From Candidatus Tityobacter terrigena (GTDB taxonomy: Bacteria; Vulcanimicrobiota; Vulcanimicrobiia; Vulcanimicrobiales; Vulcanimicrobiaceae), in NCBI GenBank assembly GCA_003156715.1, contig PMHO01000005.1, forward strand, positions 1-34,224: a stretch of DNA of 34,224 nucleotides. Reading direction: 5' to 3'. A model generated the notes under the pieces. The model had not been told where the DNA came from, did not search any database, and saw only the letters and a program-made list of their open reading frames with translations. Within the stretch, counting starts at the first letter, position 1; every line of letters starts with the position of its first letter. Positions 27,346 through 34,224 of this stretch are shown here, piece after piece. Both the position numbers and the translations under genes were made by a program.

Positions 27346-28469
27346 GAACTGCGCTCGTCCATGACTACCTAAATCAGCGAGGCGGCGCCGAGCGCGTCTT
27401 CGCGCACGTCGCGCGGGCGTATCCCGAGGCGCCCGTCTACACGGCGCTGTACGACGAGCGCTGCAACGGCGACCTGGTCGCTCCCGCGCGCGTGCGCACG
27501 TCGTTTTTGCAGCGCGTTCCCTTCTCGAATCGCGCCTTTCGGCTGCTGGCGCCGTTCTATCCGGCGGCGTTCGAGCAGCTCGACCTCTCGGAATACGACC
27601 TCATCGTCAGCAGTACGACGGCCTGGTCCAAAGGCGTCCGTTTTCGGCCTGATGCGTTTCACGTTTGCTACATTCACACGGTCAGCCGCTTCGTCTTCGA
27701 CTACGAGCGTTACGTGGGCGGGTTTACCGCTCGCGGCGCGGCGACGCTGCTGGCTCGTCCGCTCGTTACGCGCCTGGCGCGCTGGGACATCGAGGCCGCC
27801 CGCCGCCCGAGCGCTTACATCGCAAGTTCTCACAACGCAGCGGAACGAATCCGGCGTTATTACGGGCGCGAGGCGCTCGTCGTTCCCTGTCCCGTCGACG
27901 TCGATCGTTTCAGCATCGGCTTCGGCGACGGCGATTTTTTCTTGGCCGTTTCGAGGCTGTTGCCGTACAAGCGCCTGGAGCTTGCGATCGGAGCCGCCGC
28001 GATGGCGAACGTCGCTTTGAAAATCGTCGGGCAGGGACCAGCCGAAGCTGCGTTGCGCCGGATCGCGAAAGGCACGCGCACGGAGTTTCTCGGCGTCGTC
28101 TCCGATGCCGAGCTCGGCCGGCTGATGGGCCGCGCCCGCGCGGTCGTCGTCCCGGGCGAAGAAGATTTTGGTTTGGTCGCGCTGGAAGCAAATGCGTCGG
28201 GACGGCCCGCCATCGCGTACGCGCGCGGTGGGGCGCTCGAGACCGTACGCGGCGGCGTCACCGGCGAGTTCTTCGAGGACGCGCAGCCGGCGGCGCTGGC
28301 CCGCCTCTTAGAGGACTTCGACCCGTCCCGCTACGACCCGCGCGTGCTGCGCGCGCACGCTGAAACCTTTCGGCCCGAACGTTTCATCGAACGGCTGCGC
28401 ACGACCATCGACGCGCTTATCGCCGAGCGCAACTCAGCCGCGAGTTCGCAGCCGCTGCAACAACGCTAG
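27342..28469 (+). CDS. GT4-family glycosyltransferase, probable ATA start
   Basis: A 375-aa cytosolic glycosyltransferase (GT-B fold). The conserved N-terminus reads RTALVHDYLNQRGGAERVF, starting directly after ATA at 27342; no ATG, GTG or TTG lies upstream in frame, and the first usable start downstream (GTG 27492) would delete 50 conserved residues. The ATA overlaps the stop of the M16 gene as ATAA, where other junctions here are ATGA or GTGA. The C-terminal donor domain has FLAVSRLLPYKRLELAIGA, IVGQGPAE and VVPGEEDFGLVALEANASGRPAIAY, typical of sugar-nucleotide binding. Substrates are unknown; such enzymes often make surface polysaccharide. Its end overlaps by 36 bases with the converging minus-strand glycosyltransferase gene. 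Confidence 0.82.
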   Translation: MRTALVHDYLNQRGGAERVFAHVARAYPEAPVYTALYDERCNGDLVAPARVRTSFLQRVPFSNRAFRLLAPFYPAAFEQLDLSEYDLIVSSTTAWSKGVRFRPDAFHVCYIHTVSRFVFDYERYVGGFTARGAATLLARPLVTRLARWDIEAARRPSAYIASSHNAAERIRRYYGREALVVPCPVDVDRFSIGFGDGDFFLAVSRLLPYKRLELAIGAAAMANVALKIVGQGPAEAALRRIAKGTRTEFLGVVSDAELGRLMGRARAVVVPGEEDFGLVALEANASGRPAIAYARGGALETVRGGVTGEFFEDAQPAALARLLEDFDPSRYDPRVLRAHAETFRPERFIERLRTTIDALIAERNSAASSQPLQQR

Positions 28470-29483
28470 CACGGCCTTTGCCGGCGCATCGCGGTCGGCA
28501 AGCGCGAAGCGCGCTGCCGCGCGCTCGCTCCACGCGCCGGCGCGCCGCGGATCGTCGAGCAACGCGCGCAACGCCGCGCTCCAAGCGGCGATGTCGAACG
28601 GGTCGAGCAGAATGGCCGCGTCACCGGTCGTCTCGGGCAGCGCGGCGGCATTGGCGGCGACGACCGGTGCGGCGCAGGCCAGCGCCTCGGCCGCGATCAG
28701 CCCAAAACCCTCGCCCGTCGAGGGTACGGCCACGGCGCTCGCGTTTCGGTAGAGCGCGCGCAACGTAGCGTCGTCGGGCGCAAGGCAGGCAGAAGGCACG
28801 CGGCGCTCGCGCAGCAGCGTACGCTCCGCTTCGCCGAGCTCGCCCGCGATGACGAGCAATTCGTCCGGCGCATGCAATGCGCGCGCGCACGCTTCGATGA
28901 CCGTGCGCGCGTTCTTGCGCGCCTCACGCGCACCGACCAGCAGCACGTAGCGTTTCCCGGCAATTTCTTCGGGCAGACGATCGCCGCGCGCGGGGAAAAA
29001 GAACGGGTCTGGGGCGAGCGGCACGACCTCGACGCGGGCCGGCGCCACGCCCAGCACGCGTACGATTTCGCTGCGGCTGAAGTGCGAGTCCGTAGCGATG
29101 GCCGTTGCCGCGCGCGCGGCCCGCAGAATGGGGTCCTGTTCGCGCCGGCGGGCAATGAAACCGCGGGCGGGTTCCGTGAATGCGAAGACGTCGTGCAGCG
29201 TCACCAGCGCCGGCGCCGCAACCCCAAAGCGCATCCCGTTCCACGGGAACCAGACGGCGTCGAAGACATTGCACCGGCCGCCCTCTTGCGCCGTGACGAG
29301 CGGAAGACCGCCGAATTCATCGCACAGCGCGCGCTCGTCGCGCCGGCGCGGCGAGATCAACGTGATCGCGACGCCTGGATCGGTCAGCGCGTAACGCAGA
29401 ACGGCGCGTGCCGCGCGGCCCATCCCGCGCCGGTCGCTTGCGAAGTTCGCCGCATCGATCCCGAGCCGCAGCGGCCGGGTCAA
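28434..29483 (-). CDS. GT4-family glycosyltransferase
   Basis: A 349-aa GT-B glycosyltransferase. The N-terminus RPLRLGIDAANFASDRRGMGRAARAVL contains the usual G-x-G turn; LVTLHDVFAF and ATDSHFSRSEIVRVLGV mark the acceptor domain. The donor domain has RYVLLVGAREARKNARTVI and AVPSTGEGFGLIAAEALACAAPVVAAN, with the EGFGL-x-x-x-E nucleotide-sugar motif. TTG 29483 overlaps the CPBP gene stop (TTGA), placing it last in the operon 3D protein, ksgA, CPBP, GT4. The C-terminus overlaps the plus-strand GT4 gene by 36 bases on the opposite strand. Substrate unknown. Confidence 0.88.
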   Translation of the reverse strand: MTRPLRLGIDAANFASDRRGMGRAARAVLRYALTDPGVAITLISPRRRDERALCDEFGGLPLVTAQEGGRCNVFDAVWFPWNGMRFGVAAPALVTLHDVFAFTEPARGFIARRREQDPILRAARAATAIATDSHFSRSEIVRVLGVAPARVEVVPLAPDPFFFPARGDRLPEEIAGKRYVLLVGAREARKNARTVIEACARALHAPDELLVIAGELGEAERTLLRERRVPSACLAPDDATLRALYRNASAVAVPSTGEGFGLIAAEALACAAPVVAANAAALPETTGDAAILLDPFDIAAWSAALRALLDDPRRAGAWSERAAARFALADRDAPAKAVLALLQRLRTRG

Positions 29484-30265
29484 CTGTTCGGAAAGAGGAA
29501 AAGCAGTGCGACGCTCGATCCGTTAAAAGCGGCGTGCGTGATGACGTTCGACCAGTAACAGCGCGTCGTCCCGTAGATCCAGCACAGCACCAGACCCCCC
29601 AGCGCCAGCGGAATCGAGACGGTTACGAGCTGCGCAGGCGCAGCGGCGTGGAAGATGCCGAACACGATGGAGCTGCACGCCGCAGCGACCGGAAACGACG
29701 CATAACGCGACACGGCGTTGAATAAGAACACGCGAAAGGTGAGCTCCTCGATCATCGGGGCCAGCACGGCCGCGATGACCACGAACAGCGCGAGGTCGCC
29801 AGGCGAGTGCAGCTCCTTGAGCAGCGCGACCGCCTGCTCGGTGTCGTGGCGATGCGTCAACGCGGCAATGATGCCGCCCGCGACGTCGATTGCCAAGACC
29901 ATGGCGGCGGTGCCGGCCAGTCCGATGGCGACCTCGCGCGGGGTCGGCCTTCGTACGCCGAGTTCTCGCAGCGAGCGCAATGACAGCGCCGGAACGATCC
30001 AAATCAAGTAAAGACCGAGCGGTATGTACGTGACGAACTGGGCTCGCAGCAGATCGTGCGCCGAGATGCGATCGAGATGGTGCACGTCGGCGCCGCGAAC
30101 GCTCAGGACGATCGCCAGGTAAGCCGCCGCGGGAAGCACGTTGAGCACGACGATTCCAACGAACGCGAGGATCGTCAGGGTGGGGTTGAAGGAGCTAGGT
30201 TCCCAAGTCGTCGGCGAGGGCTGCAAACGTGCCCAGGTCGAGTTGTTCTGCACGGATCTCCGCAT
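29480..30265 (-). CDS. CPBP (CAAX/Abi) intramembrane protease
   Basis: A 261-aa multipass membrane protein of the CPBP family of glutamic intramembrane proteases. All conserved elements are present: E173-E174-x-x-x-R178 in MIEELTFRVFLF, the F-x-x-x-H site in FGIFHAA (His206) and H244-x-x-x-N248 in HAAFN. About six or seven hydrophobic segments are visible. Substrate unknown; relatives process prenylated or signal-peptide-like targets or confer bacteriocin immunity. ATG 30265 overlaps ksgA by 71 bases; TTG 30226, 13 residues later, is a plausible alternative. Its stop overlaps the next glycosyltransferase start. Confidence 0.87.
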   Translation of the reverse strand: MRRSVQNNSTWARLQPSPTTWEPSSFNPTLTILAFVGIVVLNVLPAAAYLAIVLSVRGADVHHLDRISAHDLLRAQFVTYIPLGLYLIWIVPALSLRSLRELGVRRPTPREVAIGLAGTAAMVLAIDVAGGIIAALTHRHDTEQAVALLKELHSPGDLALFVVIAAVLAPMIEELTFRVFLFNAVSRYASFPVAAACSSIVFGIFHAAAPAQLVTVSIPLALGGLVLCWIYGTTRCYWSNVITHAAFNGSSVALLFLFPNS

Positions 30266-31028
30266 CGAGGTTCAGCTCTCGCAGCGCCGCCCGAACGCGC
30301 GCGCGCTCGATGCCGAGCGAAAGCGCCAGACTATTGGCGATGGTCTTGCGGCGGTACGCGAACGCGCCCCGCACGACCTGCATCAGAAAGGCCTGGTCGC
30401 GAACCGCCACTGCGGGTTCGCTGCGCACCTCGAGCGTTACCACCGTGCTTTCAACCTTGGGCCTCGGGAAGAAGAGCTCGGGTCCGAGTGCAAATGCTCG
30501 GCGCACCACCGAGCGAAACTGAACCGCGATCGATAACGAACCGTAAGCCGGCGTCCCCGCGCGCGCGATCAAGCGATCCGCGACGTCGCGCTGCACCATC
30601 GCGACGATGCGCGCGGGCGGGCGCGGGAGTTCGAGCAAGCGCATCAGCAGCGGCGTCGCGATGTAGTAAGGCAGGTTTCCGCCCGCGAACCAGGGCGCGT
30701 CACCGGCCGCCGCGCCGTAGTCGAACGTCAAGGCATCGGCCGCGATGATGCGCGCGGGCGCAAGATCCTCGCGCGAGTCCAAGATGCCGATCAGCTCGGG
30801 GTCGATTTCCAGACAGGTGACCTGCGCGCCGCACGCGACCAGCGCTCGCGTCAGCGTTCCGGTCCCGCCGCCGATTTCGACGACGCGTGCGCCGGGCTCC
30901 GGTACGGTCAGCCGAGCGATGCGAAGCGCCGCGCCTGCATCCATCAGGAAGTGTTGCCCGAGCCTCTTTTTAGGGCGAAGACCGCGCGCCGAAAGGAGCG
31001 CGCGAGCGTGGTTCGGGGCTTGCTCTAT
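30195..31028 (-). CDS. rsmA: 16S rRNA dimethyladenosine transferase KsgA/RsmA, probable ATA start
   Basis: A 277-aa methyltransferase that dimethylates A1518 and A1519 of 16S rRNA in the small subunit. The conserved N-terminus HARALLSARGLRPKKRLGQHFL lies upstream of the first ATG (30944), in frame and without a stop. Therefore the ATG would cut off the family signature. No ATG, GTG or TTG exists in this extension; ATA at 31028-31026 overlaps the TAG of the upstream gene (ATAG) and gives normal length. Other motifs are VEIGGGTGTLT (SAM site, about 50-60), NLPYY (118-122) and LFFPRPKVESTVV. It lies between a cell-wall gene and a CPBP protease gene, and overlaps both. Confidence 0.92.
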   Translation of the reverse strand: MEQAPNHARALLSARGLRPKKRLGQHFLMDAGAALRIARLTVPEPGARVVEIGGGTGTLTRALVACGAQVTCLEIDPELIGILDSREDLAPARIIAADALTFDYGAAAGDAPWFAGGNLPYYIATPLLMRLLELPRPPARIVAMVQRDVADRLIARAGTPAYGSLSIAVQFRSVVRRAFALGPELFFPRPKVESTVVTLEVRSEPAVAVRDQAFLMQVVRGAFAYRRKTIANSLALSLGIERARVRAALRELNLDAEIRAEQLDLGTFAALADDLGT

Positions 31029-32062
31029 CTGAGCACGTACACCGTGACGGCTTGTCTGCCGAAACGTTGTGCGTCCTGCTCGTTGTTGAAGCCGAGGTCG
31101 ATGCGCCGCCCGTTGATCGCGCCCCCGGTGTCGCCGGCCAGCGCCGGCCCATAACCGGGAATATAGAGTTTCGTCCCGAGGGGAATGACGCTCGGATCGA
31201 CGGCGACGATACCGTGTCCGGCGCGCACTCCGATCGCGGTGAGGCCGCTTCCGCTGCAGCCGTAACAGGTCGCGCTGTAAGCAGTTGCCACCATGTGCAT
31301 TGCCGATCCGAAAAATTTGACGGCGCCTTCGAAGCCGACCTTTGCAAAACGCGCTAGACTAAGATATTCGCCCACGCCGAGTAAGATGACTTTGGGGCGC
31401 GGCGCGCGGATGATGCGCGACGCGATCAGCGCGTGCGTCGGCAAATCGTCGCCGCGCTTGGTGAAACGCACGATCACTTCGCGGATACCGGAGCGGCCGG
31501 CATCGGCGGTCTTGAGCGTTCCTTCCTCGAGCGACGCGTCGAAGCGGCGGTGCACCGGCGGCAGGATGGCGCTGTGCAGCTTCTTGGTCCAAACTGCGAC
31601 GCGCACAACGTGAACGATTTCCTGCGGGGCGACGCGCGCGTCGGAGGCCGGATACACTTCGTCGTTCGGCCCGAGCTTCACGCCCGTCGCGGCCAACATT
31701 TCACCGACGCTCGCCGCCGAAGAACGAATCCAGCGGCGTTCGTTTCCGACGAGCAGGACGATCGGAACCGCAGGCCGGTATTCGATCGTCATTCCGCTAG
31801 CGATCGTTTGGTCGGGCGGCGCGGAGAGAAAGTCGTCGGCGGCGGGATCGATGCCGCGTTCTTGGATGAATTCCGCGACGGTGTGGGCGCGGGTCGGATA
31901 GGTCGCGGCCACGTCGCCTCGGATGAAATTGACGCTGACCGAGGGCAGGGCTGCTGGGTCGCCTGGCGTGGGATCGGCCGAACCGACCGACGTGCCCAGG
32001 AAAAACAGGCTGAGGAGACTCAGCGCGACTGATGTCGCTCTTTTTCGATCGCTAACGATCAA
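31025..32062 (-). CDS. RpfB/YabE-type cell-wall protein with DUF348, G5 and 3D domains
   Basis: A 345-aa exported protein. A signal peptide (about 8-28, VALSLLSLFFLGTSVGSA) precedes two DUF348-like ubiquitin-fold repeats (VNFIRGDVAATYPTRAHTVAEF and VLLVGNERRWIRSSAASVGEML, about 45-145), a G5-like beta region (about 155-225) and a C-terminal 3D domain (about 255-345) with the three aspartates in VDPSVIP, AGDTGG and IDLGF. The 3D domain has a double-psi barrel like MltA and suggests peptidoglycan cleavage. MVATAYSATCYGCSG is the usual lead into the 3D domain. TTG 32062 is supported by AAAGGAG five bases upstream. The leader is long and can hide this ribosome-binding site. First gene of the minus-strand operon. 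Confidence 0.9.
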   Translation of the reverse strand: MIVSDRKRATSVALSLLSLFFLGTSVGSADPTPGDPAALPSVSVNFIRGDVAATYPTRAHTVAEFIQERGIDPAADDFLSAPPDQTIASGMTIEYRPAVPIVLLVGNERRWIRSSAASVGEMLAATGVKLGPNDEVYPASDARVAPQEIVHVVRVAVWTKKLHSAILPPVHRRFDASLEEGTLKTADAGRSGIREVIVRFTKRGDDLPTHALIASRIIRAPRPKVILLGVGEYLSLARFAKVGFEGAVKFFGSAMHMVATAYSATCYGCSGSGLTAIGVRAGHGIVAVDPSVIPLGTKLYIPGYGPALAGDTGGAINGRRIDLGFNNEQDAQRFGRQAVTVYVLR

Positions 32063-32067
32063 CGCGG

Positions 32068-32080
32068 CTCCTTTCAGGAG
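32068..32080 (-). promoter_or_regulatory. Hairpin that buries the Shine-Dalgarno of the 3D gene
   Basis: On the minus strand CTCCT (32080-32076) pairs perfectly with AGGAG (32072-32068) around loop GAA; AGGAG is the ribosome-binding site of the TTG at 32062. Such a switch is typical of translational riboswitch output or of RNA thermometers. The controlling ligand is not known. Confidence 0.5.
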
Positions 32081-32176
32081 TGCGGCATGGCCCGTACGCT
32101 TTGCCCGTCACTGTTGGGCTAGAGGCGCAAACGAGGCGCCGTTCTAGTGAGGTAGCTGGTTGACGCTTCCTTGGGC

Positions 32177-32212
32177 GGACACCCATCCGTGGGGGGAGGG
32201 ACACCCATCCGT
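32177..32212. repeat. 14-bp direct repeat, period 22, in the 3D-gene leader
   Basis: GGACACCCATCCGT occurs at 32177-32190 and 32199-32212, separated by a G-rich spacer, 22 bases start to start (about two helical turns). It is in the transcribed leader of the minus-strand 3D gene and upstream of the plus-strand glycosyltransferase. It could be an RNA element or a paired protein-binding site. Confidence 0.55.
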
Positions 32213-32244
32213 TGCCCCGGAGCGTGGCGGAGCGGAACGCGGCC

Positions 32245-32274
32245 AAGATAGCACATGCCGCCCGACGGAGTCAA
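32245..32274 (-). promoter_or_regulatory. Promoter of the 3D/ksgA/CPBP/GT4 operon
   Basis: Minus-strand TTGACT (32274-32269) and TATCTT (32250-32245) are separated by 18 bp, close to the sigma-70 consensus. Transcription would start near 32238 and give a leader of about 175 bases before TTG 32062. Confidence 0.55.
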
Positions 32275-32305
32275 ATGAAAAGCCCTCCAATCGGACTTTT
32301 GTAGG

Positions 32306-32329
32306 CTTCTGCCGTCCGCCGGGCAGAAG
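32306..32329 (+). promoter_or_regulatory. Perfect 8-bp inverted repeat upstream of the glycosyltransferase
   Basis: CTTCTGCC (32306-32313) and GGCAGAAG (32322-32329) form an 8-bp stem with an 8-base loop, ending 12 bases before GTG 32342. It may be an operator or an mRNA hairpin over the ribosome-binding site; no T-tract directly follows. Confidence 0.45.
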
Positions 32330-32341
32330 TATCGATTTCTC

Positions 32342-33475
32342 GTGAACGTATTACGCATCGGACTGTTCACCGAATGTTATCGGCCGATCCAAAACGGAAT
32401 CGTCGCTTCGATCGATGCGCTGGCGAGCGCGTTGCGGGCGCTCGGTCACGAGGTGATCTGCGTCACGCCGCGCGTGCCTGGATATCGCGAACGCGCCGAC
32501 GGCGTACTTCGCGTGCATTCGCTACCGCTGCCGACTCGCACGAAATATCGCTTGACGTTTCCGCTTTTTCAGAACGACCGCATCCTGCGCGCGCTCAAAG
32601 GCACTTCGATCGTGCACACGCACTCGCCGTTCGTGACCGGCTGGATGGGAGCGCGCTATGCGAAGCGCATGCGGGTGCCGCTCGTCTTTACCTATCACAC
32701 GCAGTTGGAGGAGTACGCGCACTACGTGCCGTTCGAGCGCGGCGCGACGCGCAAAGCGGCGACGCGCTTAACGCGCGCTTACGCCAACGGCGCCGACGTG
32801 GTCATCGTTCCGACGCCCGCGATGGAAGAGCGCTTGCGCGACCTCGGGGTACGCACGCGCATCGCCGTCGTACCGAGCGGCATCGACGTCGCCCTGTTCG
32901 CGGGCGGCCGCCGCAGCGACGATCTGCGCGCGCGCTTGGGCGTCGCACCCGGCGTGAAAATGGTGCTTTCGGTCGGACGTCTCGCGCGCGAGAAAAATAT
33001 CGAGCTTGCGCTCGAAGCGTTCGCGCGTTTGAACGACCGCGCGGCGCAGTTGGTCGTCATCGGCGACGGTCCGCACCGCGCGGCGCTCGAGCGGGTCGCG
33101 GCTCGCCTGGGCGTGGCGGAACGCACGACGTTTGCGCGCGAGTTTGCGCGCGAAGCGCTGCCCGACGCTTACAAATCGGCCGATGCGTTCGTGTTCACGA
33201 GCGCATCCGAAACGCAGGGCCTCGTGCTGGTCGAGGCGCTGGCGGCGAACCTTCCGGTCGTCGCGGTCGATACGCCGCAGACGCGCGACGTGCTGGCCGG
33301 CGCGGGAACGCTTGTGGCGCCCGAAGCCGGAGCCCTGGCTGCCGGCCTGCGCCGTTCGCTTGCGGCCAACGGCTCGCGCGCCGGAACGCTCGGGGTTGCC
33401 GAGCGCTACGACGGTTCGGCTTTGGGGGATCGGGTGCTCGAGGTGTACGCTTCGCTGCTCGGCGCGGTAAATTGA
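32342..33475 (+). CDS. GT4-family glycosyltransferase (glycolipid or PimB-like type)
   Basis: A 377-aa GT-B enzyme. The N-terminus RIGLFTECYRPIQNGIVASI resembles glycosyltransferases that act on diacylglycerol or phosphatidylinositol, with VHTHSPFVTGWMGARYAKR and VFTYHTQLEEYAHYVP in the acceptor domain. The donor domain has VVPSGIDVALF, VLSVGRLAREKNIELALEAF, VIGDGPHRAALE and TSASETQGLVLVEALAANLPVVAVD. A membrane glycolipid product is likely but inferred. GTG 32342 begins just ahead of the conserved start. It is divergent from the 3D gene. Its stop codon overlaps the -35 of the next promoter. Confidence 0.9.
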   Translation: MNVLRIGLFTECYRPIQNGIVASIDALASALRALGHEVICVTPRVPGYRERADGVLRVHSLPLPTRTKYRLTFPLFQNDRILRALKGTSIVHTHSPFVTGWMGARYAKRMRVPLVFTYHTQLEEYAHYVPFERGATRKAATRLTRAYANGADVVIVPTPAMEERLRDLGVRTRIAVVPSGIDVALFAGGRRSDDLRARLGVAPGVKMVLSVGRLAREKNIELALEAFARLNDRAAQLVVIGDGPHRAALERVAARLGVAERTTFAREFAREALPDAYKSADAFVFTSASETQGLVLVEALAANLPVVAVDTPQTRDVLAGAGTLVAPEAGALAAGLRRSLAANGSRAGTLGVAERYDGSALGDRVLEVYASLLGAVN

Positions 33476-33501
33476 CATCGAACGTATGTTCGGTGTACAA
33501 T
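33472..33501 (+). promoter_or_regulatory. Sigma-70 promoter with embedded LexA (SOS) box
   Basis: TTGACA (33472-33477, perfect -35) and TACAAT (33496-33501, five of six) are separated by 18 bp. Inside the spacer CGAACGTATGTTCG (33479-33492) is a perfect palindrome matching the Gram-positive LexA/DinR box GAAC-N4-GTTC. The position allows full repression by LexA. It drives the small RNase H-like gene, with AAGGAG at 33508-33513, and the downstream DNA glycosylase. Confidence 0.85.
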
Positions 33502-33521
33502 GCGTGTAAGGAGCTTGCACG

Positions 33522-33965
33522 ATGCGACACCCAAGGCGGCTGGAACCGCTCGCAGTCACCATCGGCTTCGCGGCCCGCGAGGACGGCCGAGGGGTCGCCT
33601 ATGCCAGCTACGTTCCGCGTACCGGCAGCGGCCGGCATGCATCTCCGGTCAGGGTGGGATTCGCGTGCCGTCCGCAGCCGGTTCTGCGTGGGCGCGACCT
33701 AGCCTATGCCGCGCTGACGGCGGTCGCCGGCGCGTTGCTGGCGCGCGACATCCGCGAGGCAACGTTGCGGATCGACGATGCATCCCTGCCGCGTGACCTC
33801 GAAGAGCGTGGATCGCTGCCGACGGCGCTGGTCATTCCCTATGTTGCGTTGCGCTGTAAACTCAACGCCTTTCACGACGTGCACGTGGTTGCGGCCGCCG
33901 ACGAGACGACGCGCGACCTCACCGGCCGGGCTCGTGCCGAGATTGCGCTCCAGACCGCCGCCTAG
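33522..33965 (+). CDS. Small RNase H-like protein of unknown function, SOS promoter
   Basis: A 147-aa protein, probably cytosolic. I see no exact family. The order resembles an RNase H-like fold: strands AVTIGFAAR and GVAYASYV, a helix after GRDLAYAALTAVAGALLARDI, a strand EATLRIDDASL with an Asp pair, a helix, a strand DVHVVAAADE and a final helix TRDLTGRARAEIAL. In RNase HI the equivalent places hold the catalytic D, E, D and D; here they are only partly conserved, so activity is uncertain. The start has AAGGAG eight bases upstream. It is preceded by a promoter with a LexA box and followed after 24 bases by a DNA glycosylase gene, so a damage-response role is likely but inferred. Confidence 0.75.
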   Translation: MRHPRRLEPLAVTIGFAAREDGRGVAYASYVPRTGSGRHASPVRVGFACRPQPVLRGRDLAYAALTAVAGALLARDIREATLRIDDASLPRDLEERGSLPTALVIPYVALRCKLNAFHDVHVVAAADETTRDLTGRARAEIALQTAA

Positions 33966-33989
33966 CGTCGCCCGGAACAGCTGCTAGGC

Positions 33990-34224
33990 GTGCGTCGCCT
34001 GCGACGCAGCGAACTGCCCGAATCGACCGTCGAGCTGGCGCGCTTTCTCATCGGCACCATCCTTGTGCACGATGCGAACGACGGGCGCACGAGCGCGCGC
34101 ATCGTCGAGACCGAGGCCTACGTTCCGGGCGATGCAAGCTCGCACGCGTATCGCGGCATGACCGCACGCAACCGCACCATGTTTTTGCGGCGCGGCCACG
34201 CATACGTCTATTTCATCTACGGCA
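33990..34224 (+). CDS. 3-methyladenine DNA glycosylase (AAG/MPG family), truncated by the window end
   Basis: The first 78 residues are present and the frame is open to the window edge. The sequence shows [55 protein letters not shown], which is the conserved N-terminal half of MPG-type DNA-3-methyladenine glycosylases; the Glu of ETEAY and the Tyr/His positions (ASHAYRG) form the active site and base-flipping pocket. The enzyme excises alkylated purines in base-excision repair. GTG 33990 is the best start; no clear Shine-Dalgarno is seen. It follows the RNase H-like gene by 24 bases and shares its LexA-controlled promoter by inference. Confidence 0.9.
   Translation, partial: MRRLRRSELPESTVELARFLIGTILVHDANDGRTSARIVETEAYVPGDASSHAYRGMTARNRTMFLRRGHAYVYFIYG

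Noticed and set aside
32177..32212. CRISPR array
   Set aside because: There are only two copies of a 14-bp repeat with an 8-base spacer, and no cas genes.
32063..32250. Definite ydaO (c-di-AMP) riboswitch
   Set aside because: Resemblance is limited to a short stretch and to the target gene type; the conserved core is not present.

Overview
This is a GC-rich, densely packed bacterial chromosome segment, probably from an uncultured or poorly sampled lineage. The seven-repeat GloVer-type secreted protein, the Gram-positive-type LexA box, and the extracellular beta-propeller proteins next to ordinary housekeeping genes would fit Candidatus Eremiobacterota (WPS-2) or a relative. No rRNA or marker tree is available here, so that placement is a guess.

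Positions 1-2353 look like an acquired or decaying island. A leaderless ArsR-family regulator with the CmtR cysteine triad (65-421) overlaps a MerT-like mercuric transporter (418-789). A thioredoxin-like protein follows (796-1356), whose reading frame is interrupted by one in-frame TGA exactly where a redox-active Cys is expected (U-G-L-C), so I read it as a selenoprotein. Next come a 5'-truncated, frameshifted tyrosine recombinase (1357-2177) and tRNA-Ser(UGA) (2266-2352). This ArsR-MerT-selenoprotein operon has no merA in view. It is the best candidate for an undescribed system.

Positions 2354-14177 hold mostly envelope and secreted functions: a Cys-rich GloVer-repeat protein (minus strand), a SulP anion transporter with a STAS domain, a CurA-type NADP-dependent reductase, a Nudix hydrolase, a 994-aa YVTN propeller/phosphoesterase fusion and a 964-aa BNR/sortilin-like propeller protein.

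Positions 14184-28469 are housekeeping genes. serS is divergent from a long plus-strand run: moeA, BON lipoprotein, hisC-like aminotransferase, metallophosphoesterase, TPR protein, thioesterase, smpB, tilS, hpt, ftsH, two M16-like proteins without the zinc motif, and a GT4 glycosyltransferase. Many junctions are 4-base stop/start overlaps (ATGA, GTGA, TTGA), implying translational coupling.

Positions 28434-32062 form a minus-strand operon: a G5/3D-domain cell-wall protein, ksgA, a CPBP protease and a GT4 glycosyltransferase. Two genes in the window, the GT4 at 27342 and ksgA at 31028, have no ATG, GTG or TTG at their conserved N-terminus. Each has an ATA exactly where the stop/start overlap should be.

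Positions 32063-34224 hold the promoter and structured leader of the 3D gene, another GT4 glycosyltransferase, and then a near-consensus promoter with a LexA (SOS) box between -35 and -10. That promoter drives a small RNase H-like protein of unknown function and a 3-methyladenine DNA glycosylase cut by the window end, a likely DNA-damage-inducible pair.
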